The translations under genes and the position numbers were made by a program. Below, in pieces: positions 17,953 to 27,573 of a stretch of DNA of 64,000 nucleotides. Each line of letters opens with the position of its first letter. The first letter of the stretch is position 1. The stretch comes from an uncultured Litoreibacter sp. (GTDB taxonomy: Bacteria; Pseudomonadota; Alphaproteobacteria; Rhodobacterales; Rhodobacteraceae). The notes under the pieces were generated by a model. The model ran no database searches. It had not been told where the DNA came from and worked only from the letters and a program-made list of their open reading frames with translations. The stretch lies in the NCBI GenBank assembly GCA_947493265.1, contig CANLQL010000001.1:620001-684000 (forward strand), given 5' to 3'.

Positions 17953-18915
17953 TTACGCAGCGAGGCCCTTTTTCCCGAGACCTAGGTACTTCTCACGGCG
18001 ATCTTTGACCAGATCAGCCGGGTTCATCCCGTCCATTTCAGCCAGAAGGTTGATGATCGTTTTGCCGACAGATTTGATCGTATCGGACTTGCCACGCTGG
18101 GCCCCGCCGAACGGCTCCTTGATGATCATGTCGCATACGCCAAGCTTTTTGAGGTCTTGCGCGGTCAGGCGCAGCGCTTCGGCTGCTTCGCGCATTTTCT
18201 CTGCGTCTTTCCACAGGATCGAGGCGCAGCCTTCGGGGCTGATCACGGAATAGATCGAATGCTCCAACATCGCGACTTTGTTGGCTGTTGCGAAGGCCAC
18301 CGCCCCGCCAGATCCGCCTTCACCAATGATAACTGAAACCAGCGGCACGCCGATTTCCAGGCATTTCTGTGTGGACCGCGCGATGGCTTCCGACTGGCCG
18401 CGTTCTTCCGCGCCTTTTCCGGGATATGCGCCGGGGGTATCGACCAGTGTGACGACGGGCAGGCCAAACTTGTTCGCCAGCTCCATCAGGCGGATTGCCT
18501 TGCGGTAGCCTTCCGGGCGCGCCATGCCAAAATTGCGTTCGATCCGGGTTTTGGTGTCATGGCCTTTTTCATGGCCCATCACGATCACGGATCGTCCGTC
18601 GATGCGGCCCAATCCCCCCATGACCGAATGGTCGTCGGCAAAGTTCCTGTCACCGGCAAGCGGCGTGTATTCGTCAAACAGCGCTTCAATATAGTCTTTG
18701 CAATGGGGTCTATCAGGATGACGGGCCACCTGACATTTGCGCCAAGGTGTGAGGTCCTTGTAAAGGTCGGCCAGCAGCTTTTCGGCTTTGTCGTCCAGTG
18801 CTTTGGCCTCAGCCTCCACGTCCATATCTTCATTTGCGCGCGCAAGGGCCCGAAGCTCTTCGGCTTTGCCTTCGATCTCTGCCAAAGGTTTTTCAAAATC
18901 AAGGTAGTGTGTCAC
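17953..18915 (-). CDS. accA: Acetyl-CoA carboxylase carboxyltransferase subunit alpha
   Basis: Forms with AccD the carboxyltransferase that makes malonyl-CoA, the first committed step of fatty acid synthesis. The 320-residue length is standard. Recognisable blocks are [14 protein letters not shown] at the N-terminus, [16 protein letters not shown], and the oxyanion-hole region [14 protein letters not shown]. No partner subunit is adjacent. A charged coiled segment at residues 10-60 is usual in AccA. Confidence 0.95.
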   Translation of the reverse strand: MTHYLDFEKPLAEIEGKAEELRALARANEDMDVEAEAKALDDKAEKLLADLYKDLTPWRKCQVARHPDRPHCKDYIEALFDEYTPLAGDRNFADDHSVMGGLGRIDGRSVIVMGHEKGHDTKTRIERNFGMARPEGYRKAIRLMELANKFGLPVVTLVDTPGAYPGKGAEERGQSEAIARSTQKCLEIGVPLVSVIIGEGGSGGAVAFATANKVAMLEHSIYSVISPEGCASILWKDAEKMREAAEALRLTAQDLKKLGVCDMIIKEPFGGAQRGKSDTIKSVGKTIINLLAEMDGMNPADLVKDRREKYLGLGKKGLAA

Positions 18916-18985
18916 GTGTTGCTCCCGCCGCGTTGTGACCCCCTATATGGCGTCGCAAACGGGCGGATGCAACAATTGGAAGAGC

Positions 18986-19942
18986 TCAGCGATTGATCAT
19001 TTCATATTGTTTGACGATCACTTCGGCCTGTTTGATCGATGCGATATCGACCAAGCGGCCTTTGTAGACCGTCGCCCCTTCGCCGTTGGCTTTTGCAGTT
19101 TCCATTGCGGCAAGGATTTCGCGCGCTTCGGTTACTTGGGCATCTGAGGGGGTAAAAACCTCGTTCGACAGGGCGATTTGTTTGGGGTGGATTGCCCATT
19201 TGCCGACCATTCCCAGCACGGCAGACCGGCGGGCCTGCGCCCGAAACCCTTCATCATCGGAGAAATCACCGAACGGGCCGTCTACTGGCAAAACACCATG
19301 TGTTCGGGCTGCTGCCACGATCTTGGCTTGTGCCCAATGCCACGGGTCAGACCAATGGTGATTGCCGTCTTGCAGCATGTAGTAGTTTTCCTGCGTCCCG
19401 CCAATCCCGGTGGTCTGCATCCCCATGGAGGCGGCGAAATCCGCAGCCCCGAGGCTGATCGCCTGCAAGCGTGGAGACGCTGCCGCGATCTCGTTTACAT
19501 TTGCGATGCCAGCGGCGCTTTCGATGATGACCTCGAAGCTGATTTGTTTCTTGCGCCCTTTCGCGGCCTCAATCGCCGTGACCAAAGCGTCGACCGCATA
19601 GATGTCCGCAGCACAGCCCACCTTTGGGATCATGATCTGGTCGAGCCGTTCTGAAGAATTTTCCAACAAATCAACAACATCACGATACCAGTATGGCGTG
19701 TCCAACCCGTTGATCCGAACGGACAGATGCTTGGTATTCCAATCCACATCGCCAATGGCTTGGATGATATTCTCACGCGCCTGCGCCTTGTCGTCCGGGG
19801 CGACGCTGTCTTCCAGATCAAGGTTAATGACGTCCGCAGCTGAGGCCGCCATCTTTTCGAACAGAGCCGTGCGGGATCCAGGCCCAAACAATTGACAACG
19901 GTTCGGGCGGGCAGGTGTGGCGGGTTGCAGGCGAAAGCTCAT
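18986..19942 (-). CDS. mcl1: L-malyl-CoA / beta-methylmalyl-CoA lyase
   Basis: Cleaves methylmalyl-CoA to glyoxylate and propionyl-CoA in the ethylmalonyl-CoA pathway and makes or splits malyl-CoA. The 318-residue CitE-like protein begins MSFRLQPATPARPNR, essentially the start of Rhodobacter Mcl1. It keeps the acidic LDLEDSVAPDDK metal region, the VIIESAAGI glutamate and GAADFAASMG. It stands alone on the minus strand, with mcd, phaA-phaB and the cobalamin adenosyltransferase elsewhere in the window. A generic CoA-ester lyase is the alternative, but the match to Mcl1 is close. Confidence 0.9.
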   Translation of the reverse strand: MSFRLQPATPARPNRCQLFGPGSRTALFEKMAASAADVINLDLEDSVAPDDKAQARENIIQAIGDVDWNTKHLSVRINGLDTPYWYRDVVDLLENSSERLDQIMIPKVGCAADIYAVDALVTAIEAAKGRKKQISFEVIIESAAGIANVNEIAAASPRLQAISLGAADFAASMGMQTTGIGGTQENYYMLQDGNHHWSDPWHWAQAKIVAAARTHGVLPVDGPFGDFSDDEGFRAQARRSAVLGMVGKWAIHPKQIALSNEVFTPSDAQVTEAREILAAMETAKANGEGATVYKGRLVDIASIKQAEVIVKQYEMINR

Positions 19943-20055
19943 GATCTGGATTCTCTAAGTAAGGAAATTACGCTGTGGTTGCGTATTCTGTTAGGATATT
20001 GCGTGCCATCGCGCAAGTGCTGCGCTGCGGCAATTCCCTACCCCGTCCGAATTCC

Positions 20056-21228
20056 CTACTGCAAATCGCTGAATGCCTTTGTCATCCGTGCAACGGCGTC
20101 TTCGATATAGCTGCGTGGCATCGCAAGGTTGAACCTGTGGAAGGTCTCCCCTCCTGTGCCGAAGGTTGAACCGGGGCTGCCACCAATTTTGGCGTCCTTG
20201 CGGATACGGTTGGTGATCTCATCCGGGGTCATTCCCGTGCCAGAGAAATCTACCCAGGCAAGATAGGTGGATTCCAAATTCATGGAGGACAGGCCAGGCA
20301 GCGCATTGATCCCGGCGTCAAAAACCTCCCGATTGCCTTTCAGGTATTCGCAAAGGGCGGTGACGTAGTCTTCCCCTTCTGGCGTATAGGCTGCTTTCGT
20401 CGCCACGATCCCCGGGGCGGCCGCCTGATATTCGGTCATCACGATGCGACGTTTGTAAGCGGCATGCAGCACCGGGTCAGCGATGATCGTTTGGCCCGTC
20501 CGAAGACCCGGCAAGTTGAAGGTTTTCGAGGCGGCTGTCACGGTGACGATCCGGTCACGATGTTCCGGTGCGGCCAGGTCCATCGGGATATGTTTTGCCG
20601 GGGCGTAAACCAGATCTGCATGAATTTCGTCGGAAATGATGATCAGGTTATGCGCGGCTGCGAAATCAGCGATCTGGCGCATTTCGTCTTTCGTCCAGAC
20701 GCGGCCAGAAGGGTTTTGCGGCGCGCAGACCAGAAGCAGCTTTACGCCAGGGTCCAACGCAGCAGCGGCGCGATCCAAATCAAGCTCATACCGACCGTCG
20801 ACCAAGGCAAGCGGCAATTCGATGGGGCGGCGTTCAGCCCGAAGGGTTTTGAGGCGGAATTCATGGTAAACGGGTGTGAAATAGGCGACGCCTTCGCCGA
20901 TCTCGGTCCAGGTATCAATCGCCATGCCGATCGCGTGGCCCAACCCTTGTACGGTAATGATCCAGTCAGGATCAATTTCCCAGCCGTGTCGGTGGTTCAT
21001 CCACCACACAATTGCGTTGTTATAACCGTCCTCGTCGAAGCCGTATCCATAAAGTGCGTGGTCGGCATAGGTGCGCATGGCATCTGCGACGCAAGGCGCT
21101 GTTTCAAAGTCACTGTCAGCGATCCACATGGCCAAGCCATCGTCAGGGGAAACTCCGGAAAATGCTTCAAGCTTGTCCCATTTGCCGCAGTATGTGCCGC
21201 GGCGTTCGATGATTTTGTCAAAGTTCAT
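20056..21228 (-). CDS. MalY/PatB-type C-S lyase (PLP aminotransferase fold)
   Basis: A 390-residue fold-type I PLP enzyme of the MalY/PatB group, which cleaves cystathionine or related thioethers to pyruvate, ammonia and a thiol. The cofactor lysine is in TAASKTFNLPGLRTG, the Asp and Tyr that contact the pyridine ring are in IISDEIHADLVY, and a C-terminal arginine lies in HRFNLA. AGGAGG directly before the ATG at 21228 fixes the start. It is divergent from the def cluster. In roseobacters such lyases can act on sulfur compounds; the physiological substrate is not visible. Confidence 0.85.
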   Translation of the reverse strand: MNFDKIIERRGTYCGKWDKLEAFSGVSPDDGLAMWIADSDFETAPCVADAMRTYADHALYGYGFDEDGYNNAIVWWMNHRHGWEIDPDWIITVQGLGHAIGMAIDTWTEIGEGVAYFTPVYHEFRLKTLRAERRPIELPLALVDGRYELDLDRAAAALDPGVKLLLVCAPQNPSGRVWTKDEMRQIADFAAAHNLIIISDEIHADLVYAPAKHIPMDLAAPEHRDRIVTVTAASKTFNLPGLRTGQTIIADPVLHAAYKRRIVMTEYQAAAPGIVATKAAYTPEGEDYVTALCEYLKGNREVFDAGINALPGLSSMNLESTYLAWVDFSGTGMTPDEITNRIRKDAKIGGSPGSTFGTGGETFHRFNLAMPRSYIEDAVARMTKAFSDLQ

Positions 21229-21332
21229 GGGGGGCCTCCTGTTGTTGCACGGAAACTCGCGCCGTTCGGATCGAAGTACAAGGGGAAAACCTCTGGCTTG
21301 CGGTAACCTTTTTGAGCGACTATTTGGGAGCC

Positions 21333-21851
21333 ATGAAATTGCCGATCCTGATCCATCCCGACCCACGGTTGAAGAAGAAAGCCGCCCCGGTGGCCGATAT
21401 TTCGGACAAGCTTCGGGTGTTGGCGGACAATATGTTGTCGACGATGTATGACGCGCCGGGGATCGGCCTGGCCGCACCGCAGGTTGGCATCCTTGAACGC
21501 CTGATTGTGCTGGATTGCGTGAAGGGCGAAGGCGAAGCGCCGCGCCCGCTGGTGATGTTCAACCCGGAAGTGGTTGCCGCGTCGGATGATCTGAATACCT
21601 ATGAAGAAGGATGTTTGTCCATTCCGGAACAATTCGCCGATGTCACCCGCCCCGCAGAGGTGACAGTTGCCTGGCTTGATGCGGACGGCAATCCACAGCA
21701 AGAAGACTTCGACGGGCTATGGGCGACCTGTGTGCAGCACGAGATCGATCACCTTGAGGGCAAGTTGTTCATCGACTACCTCAAGCCGTTGCGTCGCCAG
21801 ATGATCACCCGCAAGATGGTCAAACTTAAGCGCGAGATGGCGCGGACGTGA
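21333..21851 (+). CDS. def: Peptide deformylase (active type)
   Basis: Removes the formyl group from new polypeptides. All three motifs are canonical: GIGLAAPQ at residues 43-50, EGCLS with metal-ligand Cys94, and HEIDH with His136, catalytic Glu137 and His140. Length 172 is normal. The ATG at 21333 is chosen; an in-frame TTG at 21312 would add seven residues and the ribosome site spacing for the ATG is short. First of three tandem deformylase genes followed by fmt, each overlapping the next by 4 bases. Confidence 0.93.
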   Translation: MKLPILIHPDPRLKKKAAPVADISDKLRVLADNMLSTMYDAPGIGLAAPQVGILERLIVLDCVKGEGEAPRPLVMFNPEVVAASDDLNTYEEGCLSIPEQFADVTRPAEVTVAWLDADGNPQQEDFDGLWATCVQHEIDHLEGKLFIDYLKPLRRQMITRKMVKLKREMART

Positions 21852-22306
21852 TCCGCTCGATCGTTCAGCATCCGGACGCACGACTGCGGGAGGTTTGCAC
21901 GCCGGTTCTTGAGGTAGATGCGGACCTTCGCGCTTTGGCAGCAGATATGCTTGAGACGATGTATGATGCGCCCGGTCGCGGGCTGGCCGCCCCTCAGGTT
22001 GGTGTCTTGGCCCGCCTTTTCGTGATGGATGCCACGTGGAAAGACGGGGAGCCATCACCATACGTTTTCATCAATCCAGAAATTCTTGCCGAGGCGCAGG
22101 ACATGCAAACGAATACCGAAGCTTGCCTGTCCATCGCAGACACTGAAATTGAGGTGACGCGCCCTGCCTGGGTCACGCTGATGTGGATGGATTTAGACGG
22201 CGAGGTTCAGCGTCGCAGGTTTGACGGGTTTGAAGCGGCCTGTATTTGTCATGAAATTGATCACCTGCACGGTCGGTTGATCGTCGATTTTGAGGAGGCT
22301 GCATGA
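21848..22306 (+). CDS. Peptide deformylase paralogue with EACLS motif
   Basis: A 152-residue deformylase-fold protein. GRGLAAPQ (43-50) and HEIDH (His135, Glu136, His139) are intact and the metal cysteine Cys93 is present, but motif II reads EACLS instead of EGCLS. The key chemistry residues are therefore kept and it may be active, perhaps with altered rate or specificity. It begins at a GTG overlapping the first def and its stop overlaps the third gene. It is about 20 residues shorter at the C-terminus than the first. Confidence 0.88.
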   Translation: MIRSIVQHPDARLREVCTPVLEVDADLRALAADMLETMYDAPGRGLAAPQVGVLARLFVMDATWKDGEPSPYVFINPEILAEAQDMQTNTEACLSIADTEIEVTRPAWVTLMWMDLDGEVQRRRFDGFEAACICHEIDHLHGRLIVDFEEAA

Positions 22307-22797
22307 GCTATTCATTCCTGCCCTGGCCCGATAAGCGCCTGAAAACACCCGCCGAGCCGGTCGCCGAGATCACTGACGAGACGCGTGCAATCTGGAATGA
22401 AATGATCGAAATGATGGATGCGATGCCCGGTGTCGGGCTGGCAGCGCCTCAGATTGGGGTGATGCAACGCTTGATCGTGGTCGATGCGTCTGACGAACGG
22501 GGCAAGGCAATTCGCATGGCGAACCCGGAAATTCTGCATGCCAGCGAGTTTATGCGTGATCATGAAGAAGGCAGTCCAAATCTGGAAGGTGTGTCCGCCA
22601 CGGTGTCGCGCCCACGGGCAGTAACGATCCGTTATATGAATGAAGATGGCGTGATGGATCGCAAGGATTTCGTCGATCTTTGGGCCACGTCGGTGCAGCA
22701 CCAGATCGATCATCTGGACGGGAAAATGTATTTTGACCGGATCAGCCGAACCAAACGCGACATGCTGATCAAGAAGGCCAGAAAGCGCGCGAAATGA
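22303..22797 (+). CDS. Deformylase-like protein lacking catalytic residues
   Basis: A 164-residue protein of the peptide deformylase family, third in the tandem array. Motif I GVGLAAPQ (43-50) is intact, but motif II reads EGSPN (89-93), so the metal-binding cysteine is Ser91, and motif III reads HQIDH, so the catalytic glutamate is Gln134. His133 and His137 remain. By family knowledge it should bind the iron poorly and not hydrolyse formyl groups. The reading frame is intact and overlaps both neighbours by 4 bases, which argues for a kept, repurposed protein rather than a decaying one. Confidence 0.88.
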   Translation: MSYSFLPWPDKRLKTPAEPVAEITDETRAIWNEMIEMMDAMPGVGLAAPQIGVMQRLIVVDASDERGKAIRMANPEILHASEFMRDHEEGSPNLEGVSATVSRPRAVTIRYMNEDGVMDRKDFVDLWATSVQHQIDHLDGKMYFDRISRTKRDMLIKKARKRAK

Positions 22798-23693
22798 AGA
22801 TCGTGTTCATGGGCACTCCGGAGTTTTCAGTTCCGGTGCTTGAGGCGTTGGTTTCCGCGGGCCACGAAGTCTTGTGCGCATATTGTCAGCCGCCCCGGCC
22901 GGCAGGGCGTGGCAAGAAAGACCGTCGATCCCCGGTTCAGAACATGGCAGAGGCTTTGGGGATCGATGTTCGGCACCCGGTCAGTTTGAAGACCGCAGAC
23001 GCGCAGGCGGAATTTGCGGCGCTTGACGCTGATATCGCCGTGGTCGTGGCCTACGGGTTGATCCTGCCGCAGGTAGTTTTGGATGCGCCGAAACATGGCT
23101 GTCTGAATATTCACGCATCACTTTTGCCAAGATGGCGGGGGGCGGCCCCGATCCACCGGGCGATCATGGCAGGAGATGCAAAAACCGGGGTTTGCGTGAT
23201 GCAGATGGAAGCCGGTTTGGATACGGGTCCGGTGCTTTTGCAGCGCGACATCGACATTGGTCCTGAGGAAACAACCGGCGCGCTGCATGATCGTCTCTCG
23301 GCGCTTGGGGCGGCTGCGATTGTTGATGCGTTGGTGCAATTTGACGGGTTGGTGCCCGTGCCACAGCCCTCTGACGGGGTAACTTATGCGGACAAGATCG
23401 ACAAAGCGGAAGCGCGCGTCGATTGGTCAAAGCCTGCCGCAGAGATTGATCGCCAGATCCGCGGGCTATCCCCGTTCCCCGGCGCGTGGTGCGAAATCAG
23501 CGGGGAGCGGGTGAAACTGCTTGGATCGCGCGTCTGTGATGGCTCCGGTCAGCCGGGGCAGGTCCTTGGTGGCTTTTGCGTCGCCTGCGGCGATGGTGCG
23601 GTTGAGATCACGCGGGCCCAGCGGGCCGGAAAACGTGCGGTAACAGCAGAGGAACTTTTGCATGGCGCGCCGCTTCCGGACACGCTTGGTTAG
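22794..23693 (+). CDS. fmt: Methionyl-tRNA formyltransferase
   Basis: Formylates initiator Met-tRNA using 10-formyltetrahydrofolate. The 299-residue protein has the N-terminal formyltransferase domain with the catalytic block [16 protein letters not shown] (around residues 105-120) and SLKTADAQ, and a C-terminal OB-like tRNA-binding domain. It overlaps the third deformylase by 4 bases, giving one def-def-def-fmt operon that covers addition and removal of the formyl group. Its stop overlaps that of rnhA on the other strand by 3 bases. Confidence 0.95.
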   Translation: MKIVFMGTPEFSVPVLEALVSAGHEVLCAYCQPPRPAGRGKKDRRSPVQNMAEALGIDVRHPVSLKTADAQAEFAALDADIAVVVAYGLILPQVVLDAPKHGCLNIHASLLPRWRGAAPIHRAIMAGDAKTGVCVMQMEAGLDTGPVLLQRDIDIGPEETTGALHDRLSALGAAAIVDALVQFDGLVPVPQPSDGVTYADKIDKAEARVDWSKPAAEIDRQIRGLSPFPGAWCEISGERVKLLGSRVCDGSGQPGQVLGGFCVACGDGAVEITRAQRAGKRAVTAEELLHGAPLPDTLG

Positions 23694-24142
23694 GGTTTAA
23701 ACGGGGCCATTCCAGCGCGGGCCAGCTCATCCGCGCGTTCGTTTTCCGGATGGCCTGCATGGCCTTTGACCCATTCCCATGTAACCTGGTGGCGCGATTG
23801 CGCTTCATCCAACCTGCGCCACAGATCTTCGTTTTTGACAGGCTTCTTGGTGGAGGTTTTCCAGCCTCGCCGTTTCCATCCGAAGATCCATTCGGTGATT
23901 CCGCCTTTCACATAGGCACTGTCGGTGACGATGGTCAGTTGGCTTGGGCGCTCCAAGGCTTCCAATGCGTTGATCGCTGCCAAAAGCTCCATGCGATTGT
24001 TGGTTGTGTCCGCCTCACCGCCCTGCAATTCGCGGGTTTTTACGACCGTGTCGCCGTCGCGCGCGATCAAGAGCGCACCCCAACCACCGGGACCGGGATT
24101 GCCCGAACAGGCTCCGTCTGTGTAGGCAAAAAGTTCAGCCAT
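23690..24142 (-). CDS. rnhA: Ribonuclease HI
   Basis: Degrades the RNA strand of RNA-DNA hybrids. The 150-residue protein shows the catalytic carboxylates: Asp in [12 protein letters not shown] near residue 9, Glu in [10 protein letters not shown], Asp in [11 protein letters not shown] and the late Asp in NERADELAR, with His in [10 protein letters not shown]. The start is placed at [13 protein letters not shown] at 24142, as in homologues; it overlaps the upstream methyltransferase gene by 8 bases on the same strand. Confidence 0.95.
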   Translation of the reverse strand: MAELFAYTDGACSGNPGPGGWGALLIARDGDTVVKTRELQGGEADTTNNRMELLAAINALEALERPSQLTIVTDSAYVKGGITEWIFGWKRRGWKTSTKKPVKNEDLWRRLDEAQSRHQVTWEWVKGHAGHPENERADELARAGMAPFKP

Positions 24143-24725
24143 CCGACAGGACGATAATAAATGGCGCAACGGTGCCATCAAGGCCGGGTTCTTCGCCTTT
24201 GCGCCGAGTGCGCGGGACAAAGCCGGCATCGCTGAGCAATCCGATCAACTCGTCCTCTTGATAGTAGCTGTAGAAACGCCCGATCTTGTCGCGGGCGACG
24301 TCATCGCCAAGCTTGGTGCCGATGTGGAACATTCCGCCTGGTTTCAGAGCGTCGCGCAAAGCCGCCAAGTGGCGCGGCATATCCGCCTTTGGCGCATGAA
24401 GAAGCGAAAAGTTCGCCCAGATACCGTCGTAGATATCGGTGCCACTGATGTCGTCGAACAGAGCCAGTTTTGCATTGATCCCGTAGGTGTCCCGGGCGAA
24501 CCGGACCATTTCCTCGGACGCATCGGTTGCTGTGACTTGAAAGCCTGCATTTTGCATCATCGCCGCAGAATTGCCGGGGCCGCAGCCTAGATCCAGCACG
24601 TGACCCCCCGGCGCAACAGCGTCCATGAAGGCCAGCAGATCTGCGCTGGGCACGTCGTCGCCCAAAATTTTGGCGTAGTCATTCACGCGCGCGTTGTAGA
24701 CGGCAATGGTTTCGTCATCACTCAT
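24135..24725 (-). CDS. Class I SAM-dependent methyltransferase
   Basis: A 196-residue methyltransferase. The SAM-binding glycine motif [13 protein letters not shown] lies near residues 40-53, followed by the acidic [11 protein letters not shown] turn and [15 protein letters not shown], as in Methyltransf_11/25 proteins. The substrate is unknown. The start at 24725 overlaps the stop of the DUF3429 gene (ATGA). It sits in an ispH-DUF3429-methyltransferase-rnhA minus-strand run. Confidence 0.82.
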   Translation of the reverse strand: MSDDETIAVYNARVNDYAKILGDDVPSADLLAFMDAVAPGGHVLDLGCGPGNSAAMMQNAGFQVTATDASEEMVRFARDTYGINAKLALFDDISGTDIYDGIWANFSLLHAPKADMPRHLAALRDALKPGGMFHIGTKLGDDVARDKIGRFYSYYQEDELIGLLSDAGFVPRTRRKGEEPGLDGTVAPFIIVLSDG

Positions 24726-25165
24726 GCCAGAAAGCCCACAAACAGACAGGCCAGCACGATCACGGTGAGAAGTGCCCGCAGCTTTATCCACCACGGAGGG
24801 GTGAGCCCCCAGCCTGCAAATTGCACATCACATGTGAAGACGAAAACATACCCTGCAAGCAGCGCCGACATTGCCCGGGCCTCACCGCCGCCTACGGTAA
24901 AGAACGCCCAGAGCGCGGGCAGGGTGCTTAGCGCATAAGGCTTCCAGCCATCGGATTTGGTGGCATAGCCCCACAACACGCCGGACATGAAGCACAGGAT
25001 GACAGTGCCGTAAGAAATCAGGATGAACCGCGCATTGAACCGTTGGCCAAGCAGATCGGTCGTGAAATCTGACAATGCCGGGACCAGCACGCCCAATGCG
25101 CCCCACAGAAATGGCAGCAGGCCTGCAAGACCAAGATATAGCGCAGGGCGAGGTATCTGGCTCAT
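24722..25165 (-). CDS. DUF3429 membrane protein
   Basis: A 147-residue integral membrane protein with about five hydrophobic segments and a short N-terminus [20 protein letters not shown]. The layout and the [19 protein letters not shown] segment match DUF3429, a family of unknown function also found in mitochondria-containing eukaryotes as TMEM69. Start and stop overlap ispH and the methyltransferase gene by 4 bases each, so it is made from the same transcript. Confidence 0.78.
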   Translation of the reverse strand: MSQIPRPALYLGLAGLLPFLWGALGVLVPALSDFTTDLLGQRFNARFILISYGTVILCFMSGVLWGYATKSDGWKPYALSTLPALWAFFTVGGGEARAMSALLAGYVFVFTCDVQFAGWGLTPPWWIKLRALLTVIVLACLFVGFLA

Positions 25166-26115
25166 GCGGCAGGCTCGCGCAGGACGCGAGGGACTTTGAA
25201 TTCGACGTTTTCCACGGCTGTTTCGACGATCTCTACTTTCGTGTCGTAGCGGGATTTGAAGGCGTCGATCACCTCGTTGATTAGAACTTCCGGGGCAGAG
25301 GCCCCAGCAGTAATGCCCATAGACGTGATGCCATCAAGCGCGCGCCAGTCAATATCGTCTGCGCGTTGAACCAATTGGCTATAGCTGCATCCGGCCTTTG
25401 CGCCCACTTCGACCAACCTTTTGGAATTGGACGAATTTGGTGCTCCGATCACCAACATAGCGTCTGTTTTTTGTGCCATCGCTTTGACGGCTTCTTGCCG
25501 GTTGGTGGTGGCGTAGCAGATGTCTTCTTTGTGCGGTCCGACGATATTGGGAAAGCGGGCTTGCAGCGCCGCGACGATATCGATCGTGTCGTCAACAGAC
25601 AGGGTCGTCTGGGTCACGAAAGCCAGCTTATCCGGATCGCGCGGTGTGATGGTTGCCACATCCTGCGGGGTTTCCACCAGGATCACTTCACCTTCGGGCA
25701 ACTGGCCCATCGTGCCAACAGTTTCAGGGTGACCTTCATGGCCGATCATGACCATTTGAAGGCCGTTCTGATGGTGTCGGTCCGCTTCGATATGGACCTT
25801 GGACACAAGCGGGCAGGTGGCATCAACATAGACCATTTCGCGGCTTACCGCCTCGGCCGGGACGGATTTCGGAACACCATGGGCAGAGAAGATCACCGGC
25901 CGGTCATCGGGGCATTCTTCAAGCTCTTCGACGAAGATCGCCCCTTTGTCGCGCAACGCGTCGACCACGAATTTGTTGTGAACGATTTCGTGGCGCACGT
26001 AGACCGGAGCGCCCCATTTCTCCAACGCCATTTCGACGATCTTGATCGCACGGTCCACGCCTGCGCAAAATCCGCGCGGGGCTGCCAAATATAGGGTCAG
26101 AGGGGGTTTGGTCAT
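25162..26115 (-). CDS. ispH: 4-hydroxy-3-methylbut-2-enyl diphosphate reductase
   Basis: Last enzyme of the MEP pathway, giving isopentenyl and dimethylallyl diphosphate. The 317-residue protein holds the three iron-sulfur cysteines: Cys17 in [10 protein letters not shown], Cys101 in DATCPLV and Cys200 in [10 protein letters not shown]. The diphosphate-binding histidines appear in the HEIVHN and GHEGHPE motifs, and the SAPEVLI loop is present near the C-terminus. It leads a minus-strand run with DUF3429, a methyltransferase and rnhA; ispE and ispB are elsewhere in the window. Confidence 0.95.
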   Translation of the reverse strand: MTKPPLTLYLAAPRGFCAGVDRAIKIVEMALEKWGAPVYVRHEIVHNKFVVDALRDKGAIFVEELEECPDDRPVIFSAHGVPKSVPAEAVSREMVYVDATCPLVSKVHIEADRHHQNGLQMVMIGHEGHPETVGTMGQLPEGEVILVETPQDVATITPRDPDKLAFVTQTTLSVDDTIDIVAALQARFPNIVGPHKEDICYATTNRQEAVKAMAQKTDAMLVIGAPNSSNSKRLVEVGAKAGCSYSQLVQRADDIDWRALDGITSMGITAGASAPEVLINEVIDAFKSRYDTKVEIVETAVENVEFKVPRVLREPAA

Positions 26116-26220
26116 ATCTCGGCACTCCTGCTTGTTACAGGTAAATGCTTGTGCAGGTCAGGTCCAGAGGTATGAGGTGAAAACCGGCGCGCCAAAGGCT
26201 GCGCCGGGTTTCGCAATTTG

Positions 26221-26796
26221 TTAATCGGCTTGTTCTTCGACAGCTTCGTTCGGCGCGAAATCGCCTTCACGTGGTGGTCTGCCAATGACGTCGCGCAATT
26301 CGTCCAATTCGATGAAATTGTCGGCCTGGCGGCGAAGCTCGTCCGAGATCATTGGCGGGTTGGAACGGATCGTTGACACAACCGACACCCTAACGCCTTT
26401 GCGCTGCACAGCCTCGATCAGCGGTCTGAAGTCGCCGTCTCCGGAAAACAGCACGATATGATCGACGTAGGGTGCGAGTTCCATCGCATCCACAGTCAAT
26501 TCGATATCCATGTTGCCTTTGACTTTACGGCGGCCTTCGCGGTCCGTGTATTCCTTGGCTGGCTTGGTCACCATGGTGAAGCCATTGTAGTGCAGCCAAT
26601 CAACCAGCGGGCGAATTGGAGAGTAGTCGTCGTTTTCCAGAAGTGCTGTGTAATAAAAAGCACGCAACATCTTTCCGCGACGCATGAATTCGTGCCTAAG
26701 AAGTTTGTAATCTATATCAAACCCCAAAGACTTTGCAGCGGCATACAAATTTGACCCATCAATAAACAAGGCCAACCGCTCGTCTTTATAGAACAT
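26221..26796 (-). CDS. NYN (PIN-like) domain protein, LabA/DUF88 type
   Basis: A 191-residue protein with the NYN nuclease-like fold: LFIDGSNLYAAAKSLG at residues 10-25 holds the first conserved Asp and Asn, DIELTVDAME the middle acidic residue, and LFSGDGDFRPLIEAVQRKG the last cluster. LabA-like NYN proteins are thought to act in RNA processing or regulation, but this one has no known target. It is divergent from folK across a 98-base promoter region. Confidence 0.82.
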   Translation of the reverse strand: MFYKDERLALFIDGSNLYAAAKSLGFDIDYKLLRHEFMRRGKMLRAFYYTALLENDDYSPIRPLVDWLHYNGFTMVTKPAKEYTDREGRRKVKGNMDIELTVDAMELAPYVDHIVLFSGDGDFRPLIEAVQRKGVRVSVVSTIRSNPPMISDELRRQADNFIELDELRDVIGRPPREGDFAPNEAVEEQAD

Positions 26797-26894
26797 TAAT
26801 TATCCTTCCGATCAGGGCTATAGTGATCAATGTACCGTGAGTGTGTTTGGTTCGAAATCTTTAGCCCGCCGACTATACATAAGGAAAAATAAAA

Positions 26895-27485
26895 TTGTCA
26901 CAATACACGTTTAGCGGTAACACCACCTTCGTAGCCTATGTGGCGCTAGGAAGTAACGCAACGTCACCGGACAAATCGCGTGTAGAAGTCATCCTTGAAG
27001 CAATCGGGACGCTTGAAGGTGAGTCTATCAAAATTCTCTCCCAAAGTCGATTGTTTGAAACGCCCGCGTTTCCGCCAGGCAATGGTCCGGACTTCATCAA
27101 CGCTGCGATTTGCTTGGAAACCGACCTGTCTGCCGAAGACTTGTTGGCCCGCCTTCACGCCGTTGAAAACGATTTCGGCAGACAGCGTCGGGTGCGTTGG
27201 GAAGCCCGCAGCCTGGACTTGGATTTGTTGGCCTACGGGGACGAAGTTTTGCCGGATCACGATACCTTTGTGCGGTGGTCCGGCCTGCCTTTGGAGCAGC
27301 AAATGGTCGAAGCCCCTGACACGCTTTTGTTGCCGCATCCGCGCTTGCAGGACAGGGGTTTTGTGCTTGTCCCGCTGAATGACATTGCCCCAGATTGGCG
27401 TCACCCGATCCTTGGAAAGACCGTCTCGGAAATGCTTGCAGACCGTCCAGAGGCCGAAAAAGCGGAAATTCTGCCTGTTTCCTGA
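26895..27485 (+). CDS. folK: HPPK: 6-hydroxymethyl-dihydropterin diphosphokinase
   Basis: Transfers pyrophosphate to 6-hydroxymethyl-7,8-dihydropterin in folate synthesis. The 196-residue protein shows the HPPK signature ALGSNATSPDKSR at the N-terminus, FETPAFPPGNGPDFINAA, and RRVRWEARSLDLDLLAYGD with the magnesium-binding Asp pair. The start is a TTG at 26895 with AAGGA about 9 bases upstream; no better ATG precedes the conserved ALGSN. folB and folP are not beside it. rpoZ follows 88 bases later. Confidence 0.9.
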   Translation: MSQYTFSGNTTFVAYVALGSNATSPDKSRVEVILEAIGTLEGESIKILSQSRLFETPAFPPGNGPDFINAAICLETDLSAEDLLARLHAVENDFGRQRRVRWEARSLDLDLLAYGDEVLPDHDTFVRWSGLPLEQQMVEAPDTLLLPHPRLQDRGFVLVPLNDIAPDWRHPILGKTVSEMLADRPEAEKAEILPVS

Positions 27486-27506
27486 TGGATTAACGGGGTT
27501 TTGAGG

Positions 27507-27534
27507 TTGTCAACGCCAAGCTGAGGGCATAAAT
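27507..27534 (+). promoter_or_regulatory. Putative sigma-70 promoter of rpoZ
   Basis: A TTGTCA hexamer (27507-27512) is separated by 16 bases from ATAAAT (27529-27534). It lies about 40 bases before the rpoZ start, in the folK-rpoZ gap. Called from matches to consensus only. Confidence 0.4.
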
Positions 27535-27573
27535 CAACAGCTTGAACATTCCTGCAAATGACTGGAGTCGCTT

